This document shows positions 23,640 to 34,510 of a stretch of 64,000 bases of DNA, one piece after another (position 1 is the first letter of the stretch; each line of letters starts with the position of its first letter). Position numbers and translations under genes: made by a program. The stretch lies in assembly GCF_964656455.1 (NCBI RefSeq), contig NC_135726.1:9562394-9626393 (forward strand). Direction: 5' to 3'. Below the pieces are notes generated by a model. It saw only the letters and a list, made by a program, of their open reading frames with translations. It had not been told where the DNA came from and ran no database searches. This stretch comes from Halichoerus grypus. Its lineage: Eukaryota; Chordata; Mammalia; Carnivora; Phocidae.

Positions 23640-24440
23640 GATAATCATTTGCAGAAATAATTGTCAGAGAAGAATGTAATCTTTTGCCCATTTTAAAGTT
23701 GGGTTGTCTTTTATTGTTGAATTGTAAAGGGCTCTACATATATCCTAGATACAAATCAGATACATGATTTGCAAATATGTTATCCCATTCTCTTGATTGC
23801 TTTTGATTTTTTTGGTGGTGTCCTTTGAAGCACAGACGTTTTCATTTTGATAAAGTGTGATTTGTCAATTTTTTTCTCTTGTTGGTTGAGCCGTTGCCTA
23901 ATCCAAAGTCACAAAGATTTACACCTATGATTTCTTCTAACAGTTTTATAGTTTTAGCTCTTACATTTAGATATTGGACGCTTTTTGAGTTGACTTTGGT
24001 ATATGGTGTGAGGAAAGGTTCTAAACTGAGTCTGATGCGTACAGCTATCCAATTGTCCCAGCATCATTTATTAAAAAGATTATTTTTCCCCATTAAATGA
24101 TCTTGGCCCCCTTGTCAAAAATCAATTGCCCATAAATACACAAGTTTATTGTTGGACTCTCAATTTTATTCCATTGATCTATATCTATCCTTATGCCAGG
24201 ATCACACTGCCTTTATTACTCTAGCTTTGTAGTAACTTTTGAATTTGGGGTATGTGAATTCTCCAGTTTTTTTTTTCTTTTTCCAGATTGTTTTATCTAC
24301 TCTGGTTCCATACATTTCCATATGAATTTTAGGATCAGCTTGTCAATTTCTATATGTCTTATGTCTTTTTCTTCTGCCAAGGAGTCAGCTTGGATTTGAT
24401 CCTGATAGCATTGATTCTCTGGATCAATTTGTGGATTCTG
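23640..24440 (-). mobile_element. L1M LINE fragment, antisense
   Basis: Continuous match to the familiar antisense L1 pattern: gggttgtcttttattgttgaattgtaa, tttgcaaatatgttatcccattctc, tgtcccagcatcatttatt, ccattgatctatatctatccttatgcca, ttaggatcagcttgtcaatttct, ending near gattctctggatcaatttgtgg. Confidence 0.9.
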
Positions 24441-24444
24441 GGAA

Positions 24445-24600
24445 GGCCTCACTCTGTGACAAACCCTATGCTAAGCATTTCACTGGCTTTATATCATTGC
24501 ATCCTCAAGGAACCTAATGATATGGGTACAATTACCATGCCCATTTTATACATGGAGACAATGAGGCTTTTAGAGTTGTCAGAAGTCAAGTCTCTTGAGA
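24445..24600 (+). repeat. MIR fragment
   Basis: caaaccctatgctaagcatttcactggctttatatcattgcatcctcaagg...ccattttatacatggagacaatgagg. Confidence 0.65.
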
Positions 24601-24604
24601 AATA

Positions 24605-25020
24605 GATTCAGAGACAAGATTTTCATGCAGCAGGTTTATTGGGGAGTGTCCTCAGGATTAACATTTGGAGGGCCAGAGGGAAGCTGTGTTGGGTGGAGAG
24701 AGTAGTTGAAATGGGATGCAGTTATAACAGAGGTCTCAGCTGATCCCATGGGAAGACCAAGGGCCCAGAACTGAGTCAAGGGGCCTCTTCTTTGTCTCTC
24801 ATCATCAATGTAGGCTGCCCCAGGAGAGGCATGACCTTGGGTGAAACACCTCCCTCCAGTCAAGGACAACTCATCAGGAGGGACTCCTGTAGCAACCAGG
24901 AGCAAACACTTCCAGCAACTGGGAGAATGAGCACCTGCATCCTAGAAGGTGGATGTGGGCTACCCCACAGCATTTACGACAAGGCAGTTATCGCTTGTCC
25001 TAAGTCATGCAAAGAGTAAA
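24605..25020. other. Unassigned, probable old LTR-like repeat
   Basis: catgcagcaggtttattggggagtgtcctcaggattaacat has the look of a mammalian interspersed repeat. The family is not named. Confidence 0.35.
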
Positions 25021-25139
25021 TGGCAAAGGGTAACATCTGAGCACTGTCAGTCTCACTCCAGGCTCCTTACTCTTAACACTCACACTAAATTCACTCATTT
25101 GCAGAAATTCAGTTAGTGTCGGAATTACCCAAAACATCC

Positions 25140-25495
25140 CTTGCTGTGGACTGAATGTATGTGTCCCCCCCAAATTCATATGTTGAAGTCATAACCTCCA
25201 AGGGTGGGGCCTTTGGGAGGTAATTGAGTCATGAGGGCAGAGTCTTCATGAACGTGACTAGTGTCCTTATAAAAGAGACCGCAGAGTTATCTAGCCCCTT
25301 CCATTGTATGAGGCTACAGCAGGAAGTCAGCAGTCTGCAGTCCAGAAGAGGGTTCTCACCAGAACCCAACCATAGTGGCACTCTGATCTTAGACTTCTAG
25401 CCTCCAGAAGTGTGAGCAGTACATCTCTGCTGTTTATAAGCCACTCAATCTATGGTATTTTGTTATAGTAGCTCAAATGGCCTAAGACATCCCTG
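25140..25495 (+). mobile_element. MaLR LTR (MST/MLT1A type)
   Basis: tggactgaatgtatgtgtcccccccaaattcatatgttgaagtcataacc...cttataaaagagaccgcagag...tctgctgtttataagccactcaatctatggtattttgttatagtagc. Confidence 0.85.
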
Positions 25496-25892
25496 AATTA
25501 CATCCTCAGCTACACTTGTTCCCAACATCGAACTTGTGACTTTTGAAGTGTCTTAGTTTAAGGTCTTGGGGAGGAAATCTTACACTGGGGTCTCAAGACT
25601 CCAGAGTTTTAAAAATAAACTCTGTGAAATGGAGCTAAAGCTTCCCCTTATTAACTCTGCTTAGTGAGAAGTGTGGATGCTGTCTTGGTGGTCTGGGCTT
25701 ACAGAGGTGGAGTCTTTCTGATGGCCATCCCGGGCTCCTCAGCTCACCTCACTTCCAGAAGAGGAGCCTGTAAACACTCTCTTTCCCAACAGTTGATCTG
25801 TGAAATTCAAGGAGTCTTTGGAGCAATTTAATAAGGACTCATCTTTCCTTGATTGTCAGCATGGCAAGCCTACAGATCTTGTACTCTGGGAG
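25496..25892. other. Unassigned intronic sequence
   Basis: Contains a good minus-strand donor-like site (CTCT|gtaagc at about 25698-25707), but no supported exon. Confidence 0.35.
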
Positions 25893-25907
25893 CTTTAAGT
25901 TGCTTGC

Positions 25908-25938
<31 letters not shown>

Positions 25939-26133
25939 TATTTATTTATTTGAGACAGAGAGAATGAGAGAGAGAGAGAGCACATGAGAGGGGGGAGGGT
26001 CAGAGGGAGAAGCAGGCTCCCTGCCGAGCAGGGAGCCCGATGCGGGACTCGATCCAGGGACTCCAGGATCATGACCTGAGCCGAAGGCAGTCGCTTAACC
26101 AACTGAGCCACCCAGGCGCCCTTTAAGTTGTTT
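25893..26133 (-). mobile_element. SINEC with TSD
   Basis: Body about 25906-26120, long poly-T and head ccacccaggcgccc. Duplications ctttaagttgctt (25893) and ctttaagttgttt (26121). Confidence 0.93.
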
Positions 26134-26910
26134 TTGAGGGCACAGCTGAGTCTCCACAATCAATGCAGTTTGACCATTTGCTCTTGTTTTGTCAGAAGTC
26201 CATAATGGGTTGACAAACATCTGATATATGGCTACAAAATTTAGACTTAGAGTTTCAATGGGTTGAAACAGAGGATTCTAAACTGGAGTTTACGAGGCCC
26301 CTGAAACTGGGTGCCATGTGGCTGGTGTATGTGCATACATGCGTTTTATGGGAGGAGGGCTCAAGCTTCCCTGATGGACTTCATAACCCCCCCCAAAATA
26401 CAGGACCATTGGTTTAAAAAAACCCAAGCCATTTTTCCCCCTTTTTTGTCACTCATATATCCATTTCTTGATTTTTCGTGGTCTTGCTGAAGGTTGGTCT
26501 TGAGTTGATACTCATTCTGGAACTCTGGTGGTCATGCAGATAACAAAATGGAAAATTGCAATCCTTCATAGCACCACGCACCTGGCAATTAAACCATACA
26601 CCAGTGGCCCAATTCTGGTCTTTTCTGCTCATCTGAGAGTTGGGCATTGTGCTTTTGCCTTGTTTTAAAATACCTGTTTGTGTTTTAATCTATCCTGCAA
26701 ATATTTCCATAATGTATTATACCAGGATATATGCAGAGTCTACGTGATGTACAGAAAAATAAAAGTGACTGTAATCTCAATAGGCCCTTAGTCTGTTTGA
26801 GACTTAAATAGAAGGAGGGGGAAGTGAACATCTATTGAGCATTTTCATTTTTTCAGGCTCCTAAAAGCATATATTATCCTATTTGCATCTCAACAATCTG
26901 AGATTGCTGT
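26134..26910. other. Unassigned intronic sequence
   Basis: No supported gene or repeat. The frame at 26453-26647 lacks splice sites and domain features. Confidence 0.35.
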
Positions 26911-26922
26911 TGTCCATTCCCT

Positions 26923-26961
26923 CAACTGACATTTTTTTCTTAAAGATTTTAACAACTGACA
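26923..26961 (-). mobile_element. Micro-insertion: extreme 5'-truncated SINE tail
   Basis: Only tttttttcttaaagatttt of a SINEC tail remains, flanked by the direct repeat CAACTGACA at 26923-26931 and 26953-26961. Confidence 0.5.
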
Positions 26962-26993
26962 AATTTTTTTTTTTTTTTTTTAAACCAGAAGAC

Positions 26994-27165
26994 TAGGGGC
27001 GCCTGGGTGGCTCAGTCGGTTAAGCATCTGCCTTCAGCTCAGGTTATGATCGTGGGGTCCTGGGATGGAGTCCTGCATCGGGCTCCCTGCTCAGTGGGGA
27101 GCCTGCTTCTCCCTCTGCCCCTCTCCCCAACGCATGTTCTCTCTCTTTCAAATAAAATGTTAGGA
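26994..27165 (+). mobile_element. SINEC inserted in a MIR-like sequence
   Basis: ggggcgcctgggtggctcagtcggttaagc at 26997 through ctctttcaaataaaatgtt. The flanks continue a MIR-like sequence (agactaaggctcagggaatttgg). Only a short duplication (aagacta) is visible. Confidence 0.9.
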
Positions 27166-27249
27166 AAAGAAAATAACATAAGACTAAGGCTCAGGGAATT
27201 TGGGGAATTTATTCTTGGTCACATAGAAAATAAATGGTGAAGTATTTTT

Positions 27250-27930
27250 AAGAAGTACAAGTACATGGGTGCACTTGTTAATACAGTGGAACGCTTTCTC
27301 ATTCCCCCCTTACAGGATTCTCAGTTGGTGGTCAAGGAAGACCCTAGAAGTTCCTTTTAACTTTAAGCATGGGAGACAAGGACTGTTCCTATCCCCACAA
27401 GAACAATATCAGAAGAGGATGAGGGAGAGAAGACAGAGCTGAAAGAGGGGCTCCCCACTTTCCCCCTTTCTCCCATCCCATTTATTTGACAGGAAAGGCC
27501 AACTCTAAGTAGCATGGAATAATTTCAGAGTTGAAAGATCTGGGAAGAACACTCTAGATAGGCTTCCTTTTTTCTGGGAAGGAAAGTGAAGCTGGGAGAA
27601 AGGGACTAACTATCAATGCCACTCAAATGATTTAATAGTTAAAGTATTTCATCCCATCATCTTCTCAGTCTGCCTTCCCATGTTGACATATGTCCAAAGC
27701 ATATTTCTGCCCCTGCTGCCTCTGTAGTCCTAGACTTTCAAGGCTAACACTATGATTGCATGATTATTTGCTGTGTAATAAGCACACATGCTATGTTTGT
27801 GGGAATAAAATTACTACCTTCTACGTATGTTTCACTTATTGGATTATACTAGAAGCACCCCAAAGGTGCATGGTCTGGAGAGGGAGACCTCAGAACAGGG
27901 CTACCGCATAACTCAGTGTGAGGAAACAAA
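27250..27930. other. Unassigned intronic sequence
   Basis: Nothing recognised. Confidence 0.35.
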
Positions 27931-27939
27931 CCAGTGCTA

Positions 27940-28560
27940 ACTAAATATCTACTTTGTGCTATACATGGTACTTGACACATCCACACATCTCATTCCATTT
28001 AATGGTCAATAATAATCTTTAGAGCTCGGTACAAGTATATCTAATTTTTAGTAGAGGACACTGAGTATTGAGAGGTTAAGAAATTTGCCTGATTTCATCT
28101 GGTAATTAGTCATTGGTGGAGCCCATATGCAAATTCAGGTTGGCTAATTCCTACTGTTTTCCTCTACATCAGGCTGTCTTTCAGTGCTTGTCACAGCAGG
28201 TGAGCACACAGGGTTTGGGATCTGAGCTTGTTGCTGCAGGGGAGCTGAAAATGTTCTTCAGGGGTCTGGCTTTTATTTTGGCCTCCTTGGGGAAACCAGC
28301 AGATACCCAGGGTGGAGTATGTGTAGGGGGTATGGGTGTTATCTTCTCTGCAGTTGGGAAAATATGCTTACAATGGGATGACACAAACAAAGAAGAACAA
28401 GAATAGCCAACATCATTGCATACTTACAGATCTCTGCTAAGGAACCTATGGATGTTGTCTGATTCAGTTCTCACAATGACCCATAGAGGTAGATACAGAT
28501 CTACAGGTGAGAAAATGAGCCTTGTAGAAGTTAACTTACCCCAGTCAATTGAGCAAGTTT
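27940..28560 (+). repeat. MIR fragments flanking unassigned sequence
   Basis: 27940-28130 (ctactttgtgctatacatggtacttgacacatcc...ctgagtattgagaggttaagaaatttgcctg) and 28410-28560 (cttacagatctctgctaaggaacc...caggtgagaaaatgag). Confidence 0.6.
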
Positions 28561-29788
28561 TTGAGTTAACTAGGAAGTTAAGAACCTTACTTTGTACATA
28601 GTTCTTACTGACCTCAGAACCCTAATTACTTTGTTGCATTGCATCTAATATCAAGAGTGATTATTCATTCTGTACCCAGCAACCCAACAACTACTAAACC
28701 ACAGAAATCTTTTATTTCTGGGCAGTTCAGTTAAGTAAGTTTTATTGCCTAATGTCAGACCTCTTTTATTTAGAGAGCTGCCAACCTGAGATAACCTCCC
28801 TCTTTAGTTTGTTGGTGGTTATTCATTCATTGGGGCTGCTGTTAATTTTAATTACTTGTTTGACCTTTGGCCGCTATAAAGTTCATCTGATTAAAAAATA
28901 TTTTCTTAACATAGAAAATTGCCAACAAATACCAAAAGCACTAGGTCAACCAAGCCAGACATGCTTGAATAAATAACCACAGAGCTTATAAAATGTCTGC
29001 CTGTGCCCTTGACATTTGTAAAGAGACATTTATGACTCCAACACAATCTTTGCTATCATTAGGTTATTGCTAACATACCAATCTTAACTTGACCATCAGC
29101 TTTGATTTTTCCACTGGCAAGAATAGCTTAAGCGTTTCACATTTTTTGCATTACTGGTACTATACAGATCTCACCCCACTTAAGATACACACATACACAC
29201 ACACCTATATATACTTTCTCAACAAAAGAGGCTAACACAATATAAACACTTAGTACTCTAAAATACGGAAAGGCAACAGAAACCTTCTGTAGTGGACAAG
29301 GAGAGGGGGCTTCAAAGATAGCTGAAAGAATGTAAATTAAGCATAAAAGAGGATTTCCTCTTTGTTGGAAATTGGAGAAATCCAGTGAAGTTGGAGAGTC
29401 ATTATTTGCCAAGAGTATCCTTCTTGGAAGATGCTTGTAAATAGGGTCAGTTTCTTTGGCAGTTCTTGGATTCAGGGAGAGACTCTTGGATTTTTAAGTT
29501 TTCCTTCCTTATGTTCTTTACTTAAATCTCTTGACTGGGTGCTTATTCTTTTGTGGTGGTATCCAGATTGCTAGGCAGAAGTTACTTGGTAGAAAATATT
29601 TGAAAGAATTGAAAGGAGGGAAGTATAGATATGACATTTTGCTTCTGGTCAGAGTTTTCCTATAAAATTTGTACATATGAAGACTGTTTTTGCTCCACAG
29701 TTCTGAGATTGAATCTTCATAGTCATAACCTTCTCCCTACGTTGTAATCTGGGATGAAAGCTGATCTCTGGGCACTGGATCCGTGTTA
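28561..29788. other. Unassigned intronic sequence
   Basis: No supported feature. Confidence 0.35.
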
Positions 29789-30036
29789 CTGGCAAGTGAA
29801 AAAGTTCCTGTTTTTTTTTTTTTTTTTTTTTAAGATTTTATTTACTTATTTGACAGAGAGAGAGAGAGATCACAAGTAGGCAGACAGGCGGGCAGGCAGA
29901 GAGAGAAGCAGGCTCCCTGCTGATCACGGAGCCCGACGTGGGGCTCGATCCCAGGACCCTGGGATCATGACCTGAGCCAAAGGCAGACGCTTAACCAACT
30001 AAGCCACCCAGGCACCCCTGGCAAGTGAAAAAGTTC
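29789..30036 (-). mobile_element. SINEC with 19-bp TSD, distinct subfamily
   Basis: Body 29808-30017, perfect duplications CTGGCAAGTGAAAAAGTTC at 29789-29807 and 30018-30036. Its spacer reads gatcacaagtaggcagacaggcgggcaggcagag, unlike the cacaagcagggggagtgggag spacer of most neighbours. Confidence 0.95.
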
Positions 30037-30299
30037 TTAAGACTTGGTCTCTGCTTCACGTTATTTTTCTTTCTCTTCACCCATCCCCTTTCTTTGAAAT
30101 GGTAGATGCACTCTAGCTGTTAAAAATGTCTATTTTTTTCTACAAAATGGGCCGCAACTTAAATCAGTGGAAATCTTGGTTATTGAAATATTAAGCTTTC
30201 AAGTGAGTCTGTGGGCTTAACTGTAGAAATTGTTTGACAAGCACAAAAATACCAAAACAAGTTGGTCCATTAAGTCCACTTACATACGTAAAACATTTT

Positions 30300-30720
30300 T
30301 CTCAATTTAAAAGTAATATATATGTTCATTTTAGAAAGTGTGTAAAATAGGGAAAACGCAAAGAAGAAAATAAAATTCACCCATAAAATCCTATCATCCA
30401 GAAGTAACAGCTTATTAACAACTTAATGCATTCCTTTTCAATCTTGTGTGTTTACTAATGGCTACGTGTCTAAAAATCTACAATAATGTCTGCTCTGTTG
30501 TAAACTTAATAAATATTTGTCGTATGTGAACAAGATGATTTATGTGACCAGGGTCTGTTTTGTTTTTGATTACTGTGAATGTTCTGTCAGTTACAGCTAT
30601 AAACAACATTAATCTGTTGTAAGTTATTCCTGCTTGGTACCTGATTTCCTTTGGGTATTTGACCTTGAGAGCCTGCTCTCTAGACTTATCTACATAAATA
30701 TGATGGTACATGTTGAGAGT
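30300..30720 (-). mobile_element. L1ME-like LINE fragment, antisense
   Basis: tagaaagtgtgtaaaatagggaaaacgcaaagaagaaaataaaattcacccataaaatcctatcatccagaagtaacagc is typical antisense L1ME text. The right end is uncertain. Confidence 0.6.
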
Positions 30721-30789
30721 GCTAATAGATTAATTAGATAATATAGCCATATGTTAATGTTAATTTAAATTTTAATCTGTAGTATGCCC

Positions 30790-31010
30790 CCAGAAGCGAG
30801 TGGCAACAGGGGGTATTAGAACACAGAGCCTGAAGCCATGCAAATACAGATTCTGATCCTGACTCTGCAACTGCCAACCGGCATGTCCTTAACAAATTAC
30901 TTAATCTCTTTGAGCCTTAATTTCCCCATGGCTAAAATGACCGTAAAAACCCACATCATATGATTATTGTGAGATGAAAAATATGTACAAAGAGAAAGAA
31001 ATCACTAAAT
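30790..31010 (+). repeat. MIR
   Basis: agcctgaagccatgcaaatacagattctgatcctgactctgcaactgcc...aatctctttgagccttaatttccccatgg. Confidence 0.8.
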
Positions 31011-31689
31011 AAATTTGAATTAACCCACAGTGGGACCCAGAAAATTTGTTTAAGAAACCATGACTTATCTAATGCCATGTAAGTTTGTATAAGTGAAAAA
31101 GCCATACTGTTATAAGGCTAAACAGTAGCCTGGATTTTTCCCCCCAAATGATGCCTTCCTAAAAGATGACAATTATGAGTGTTCACTCCTAAAAGGGAAA
31201 CCCCAGGGCTGACAGGCTGGCTAAATCTACACCTTGGAAAATTACCTTCATTTTAATCCTCTTGTTTTTTGAGTACTCAGGAAATTTCTTTTCTCAGAGC
31301 CACGTGATATTTGATTTTTGTGCGTTTGCTTCTAAAAAGATGAGGGCCCTTTTCTCTCTGGTTCTTGGATGTCAGTTTACAGCTGGTGATAATTTTCATT
31401 TTCTAAGCCTCTCCTATTGTACAGTGCCCTTCTACCTACACTGTCTCATAAAATGTCACAAAAACTTACAATGTAGTAGTAGTAGTATTCCACTTCGTAG
31501 ACATTCTCGAATGTTACCTGCATTTTACAGATGAGGAAGCCAATTGCTTGCTCTCTGTCAAAAAGCTGGTTTGATAACAAGGCAAATAGAGAACACAGTC
31601 ATGTCCGTGAGTTGTCGCTGGCCCCCTGTCGTCAGTGAGTGTTGGGGGTAGAGAGGCTAAGTCAAAGGCGATATATTTTCCCAGGCCGG
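31011..31689. other. Unassigned, first intron side of exon A
   Basis: No supported gene. 31480-31570 (ctgcattttacagatgaggaagcc) is MIR-like. Confidence 0.4.
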
Positions 31690-32285
31690 CCTCACCTTGG
31701 TGCCCAGGAGAAGGCAGAAGCCAGGCCGCTGGCCCTTCTTCTCCAGGAGGCTGAGCAGGTGCTCCTGGAAGACGCCGACCCTGGTGAAAAAGTGGCCATT
31801 GCGCCAGCAGCCCTCCACGTTGTCGAAGTCCACTCCCAGCGGCCTGAGGAAGCGGATCGCTGCGGGGGTCCAGCGCAATCTGCTGCGGGCGCGCCAGCAG
31901 CGGGCCCCGCCGCGCGCGTCCTGCACGGTCAGCTTCAGCACCCGGCCGGAGCGGACAGCGACGAGCGCGGCCGCTAGCCCAGCGGCCCGGCGCCCACCAC
32001 CAGCACAGGCACGCGGGCGCGCCGCCGCCGCAGCTGGTCCGCGGGCACCTTGACCGCCCGCAGCAGCAGCACGGCCAGCAGCGTGCCCCGCGCCGCGTCC
32101 AGCGCCAGCGCCTCGGTGCCGCCGTCGGGCCCTGTAGTCCCCGCGCCCATCGCCCCGCGCCTCCTTCCCAAGCCCGGCGCTTGGGTGGGGGGGATCCTGC
32201 TCTGCTGCAGCCACTCCCCGCGAGCAGGGCCCCACCCCTCCGGTCTCTCGGGCTCCTGGGGGTGTCAGCAGGCAGACGTCCCAAA
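31690..32285. promoter_or_regulatory. CpG island over exon A
   Basis: A very GC-rich block with dense CpG (for example gcgcgccgccgcc around 32018-32030), sharply different from the AT-rich flanks. It covers exon A and about 110 bp upstream of its first ATG, and looks like the promoter of the broken flavoprotein gene. Many CpGs survive although the exon is frameshifted. Confidence 0.8.
31696..32171 (-). pseudogene. Exon A of a dead FAD-monooxygenase-like gene (N-terminal Rossmann segment, frameshifted)
   Basis: Two ATGs in one frame, 32171 and 32150, open a GC-rich reading frame that reaches RVPVLVVGAGPLG, a classic beta strand plus GxGxxG dinucleotide-binding loop. It then hits TAG at 31976-31974. 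The expected continuation LAAALVAVRSG lies one base out of frame, so one base has been lost. Further on, LLARPQQIALDPRS appears in a third frame, and the frame then returns for IRFLRPLGVDFDNVEGCW through LLLGTK, where there is a strong donor (AAG|gtgagg). The arrangement (GxGxxG, then R..I.LDP, then FLR.LGV) resembles the FAD-binding N-terminus of MICAL/UbiH-type class A flavin monooxygenases. At least one and probably three frameshifts suggest a pseudogene. A sequencing error in this GC-rich stretch is the main alternative. Confidence 0.7.
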
Positions 32286-32684
32286 CACGTAAATAGTTCC
32301 AGAAGTGGTTGGGGCTAAGTATACCCCTTCATCGGGCTCGGGGCTCTGTCACCCTTGGAGTCTGTCCTTTTGAGGTCACTTCTTGAGACCTTTTAAAGCT
32401 CCGTCGTTGTACCCCTACTGTATTTCATATTACATTTGTCGTGGTTTGTAATTATGTTCTTTTGGTAACTATTTAATGCTGGTCTCCTATATGTTTTTGT
32501 TCTTCACGGTAGGAACAGTTCTTAGCACAACGTGCCATTTGTCTAACCCGAATAATATACCAAATGTAATAATAATGTTACAGGCTACCTGTGAGGCTTC
32601 TTCCAAGCGGGCCACGATCTGTTTTTGTTTTAGCTCAATACACTAATGAATATTTGTCAAATTAACCATTACCAAAAAAAAAAA
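32286..32684. other. Unassigned sequence upstream of the CpG island
   Basis: Nothing recognised. Confidence 0.4.
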
Positions 32685-32917
32685 AGGACTGTTTATTTTA
32701 TTTTATTTTTTTTAAAGATTTTATTTATTTATTTGACAGAGAGAGACACAACGAGAGAGGGAACACAAGCAGGGGGAGTGGGAGAGGGAGAACCAGGCTT
32801 CCTGCGGAGCAGGGAGCCCGATGCGGGGCTCGATCCCAGAACCCTGGGATCATGACCTGAGCCGAAGGCAGACGCTTAACGACTGATCCACCCAGGCGCC
32901 CCAGGACTGTTTATTTT
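32685..32917 (-). mobile_element. SINEC with 15-bp TSD
   Basis: Body 32700-32902, duplications AGGACTGTTTATTTT at 32685-32699 and 32903-32917. Confidence 0.95.
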
Positions 32918-33129
32918 TAATCCTAATAATTTTATGGGGTAACTATTATGAATATTATGAACCACTTACATTATTGTTTTAATCTTTCTCAGTTTATTTA
33001 GAGGTTGGTGAAGGATTCAGCGAGTTAAGATGACTTCTTCCGGGTCACAGAGCTAGTGAACACACAGATGCTGGTGTTCAAACCCAGGACAGACTGATTC
33101 CAAAGTTAGTGGCATTTACAGGGCCTGCC

Positions 33130-33900
33130 GTTTCTTCAGTTTGTAGAGTCCTTTTAGAAAGCAGCTTAGCACCAAGTTGCAAAGTGTCTAAGGTTATTCC
33201 CACCCTTTGATTCAATAATTCCACTCTGGAAATCTGTCTTAACAGGGGAGGAAAAGTCAAAAAGTCAAAAAGAAAAAAAAAGATGTCCATTACAGCATTA
33301 TTTACAGAAAAAGAAAAAAACAAAATTCCCATTTATTTAAATAAATATAAAACATTTATATTCAGTTATTTAAGTAAAATTCCAATCATAAAAGTATTTG
33401 AAAAATTGCAATCATATATGTCCTTAAAGAATAACACCTTGGAGGGGCGCCTGGGTGGCTCAGTCGTTAAGCGTCTGCCTTCGGCTCAGGTCATGATCCC
33501 AGGGTCCTGGGATTGAGCCCCGCATCGGGTTCTCTGCCTGGTGGGGAGCCTGCTTCTCCCTCTCCCACTCCCCCTGCTTGTGTTCCCTCTCTTGCTGTCT
33601 CTCTGTCTGTCAAATAAATAAATAAAATCTTAAAAAAAAAAATAACGCCTTGGAATATAATGGAACAATGGAAAGAACGTTATGAAAAATCTAGGAAAAT
33701 CGTTATTTTTATAAGTAAAATAAAGCTGGATATAACATTGGCTAATGAAGTATCCTCCACAACTCTGCATGGGTGTTGGTAGAATTAGACACTGCTGGGT
33801 ATATATACTCAATAAATATTAATTGGATAAATAAATGAAAAAGACTGAGATAAAGGATAATTTCTAAAATATTTTTTTTACTCTTCGAATTTTTTCTATG
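33130..33900 (+). mobile_element. L1ME-like fragment interrupted by a SINEC
   Basis: attcccaccctttgattcaataattccactctggaaatctgtcttaa and gatgtccattacagcattatttaca are typical L1M text. It continues after the SINEC as ttggaatataatggaacaatgg. The left part, 32990-33110, is MIR-like. Confidence 0.65.
33430..33654 (+). mobile_element. SINEC with 14-bp TSD
   Basis: Body 33444-33640, duplications AATAACACCTTGGA and AATAACGCCTTGGA. Contains the cactccccctgcttgtgttcc spacer. Confidence 0.95.
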
Positions 33901-34286
33901 GTAAGATGTTTTTATATTACAACAGAACTATAAAGATGCCATAGAGTATGTGCTTGCTTATAAATGGTATATGCAAATTTCAACTCACTGTCCTGGAATG
34001 ATCTATATCATTCCTACTGATAGATGAGGAGTGGGGGCCCCAAAATTTATTTTCACCTGGAGTCCCATGTGTCATAAATGTGCAATCTGGGTCTTTTGAC
34101 TTCAACTCATATGACCTTACCTGATTTTGAACTGGGCTGCCATGTTCCACGCTCTACATTAGGAGATAGGGAACTGAACTCTAGTCCCTGCCCTGTCCCT
34201 GGCTTGCTAGGTGATTTGGGATAACTCACTTCTCTCAGGGTCTCTCTTGGATTTTTACCCTGCTGATTATAAGATGGCTTTCTTTT

Positions 34287-34510
34287 CTGTTCTTTCTTTT
34301 TTTTTTTTTTAAGATTTTATTTATTTATTTGACAGAGAGAGAGACAGCGAGAGAGGGAACACAAGCAGGGGGAGTGGGAGAGGGAGAAGCAGGCCTCCCG
34401 TGGAGCAGGGAGCCCAACGTGGGGCTGGATCCCAGGACCCTGGGATCAGGACCTAAGCCAAGGGCAGACGCTTAATGACTGAGCCACCCAGGCACTCCTG
34501 TTCTCTCTTT
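34287..34510 (-). mobile_element. SINEC with 13-bp TSD
   Basis: Body 34300-34497, duplications CTGTTCTTTCTTT and CTGTTCTCTCTTT. Confidence 0.93.

Noticed and set aside
25670..25750. Possible small missing exon between exons A and B, with a good donor (CTCT|gtaagc)
   Set aside because: Acceptor choices are poor, and the reading frames contain stops or give a length or phase that is hard to defend.
26453..26647. 64-codon minus frame in the exon A-B intron
   Set aside because: No splice sites at its edges and no family resemblance.
31514..32284. 256-codon minus frame and several plus-strand frames in the CpG island
   Set aside because: GC-rich DNA has few stops. The motif-bearing peptide jumps between three frames, so no single frame is the gene.
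33444..33516. Recurring short peptide frames containing RLPSAQVMIPGSWD at several places
   Set aside because: These are translations of the SINEC tRNA-like head, not genes.
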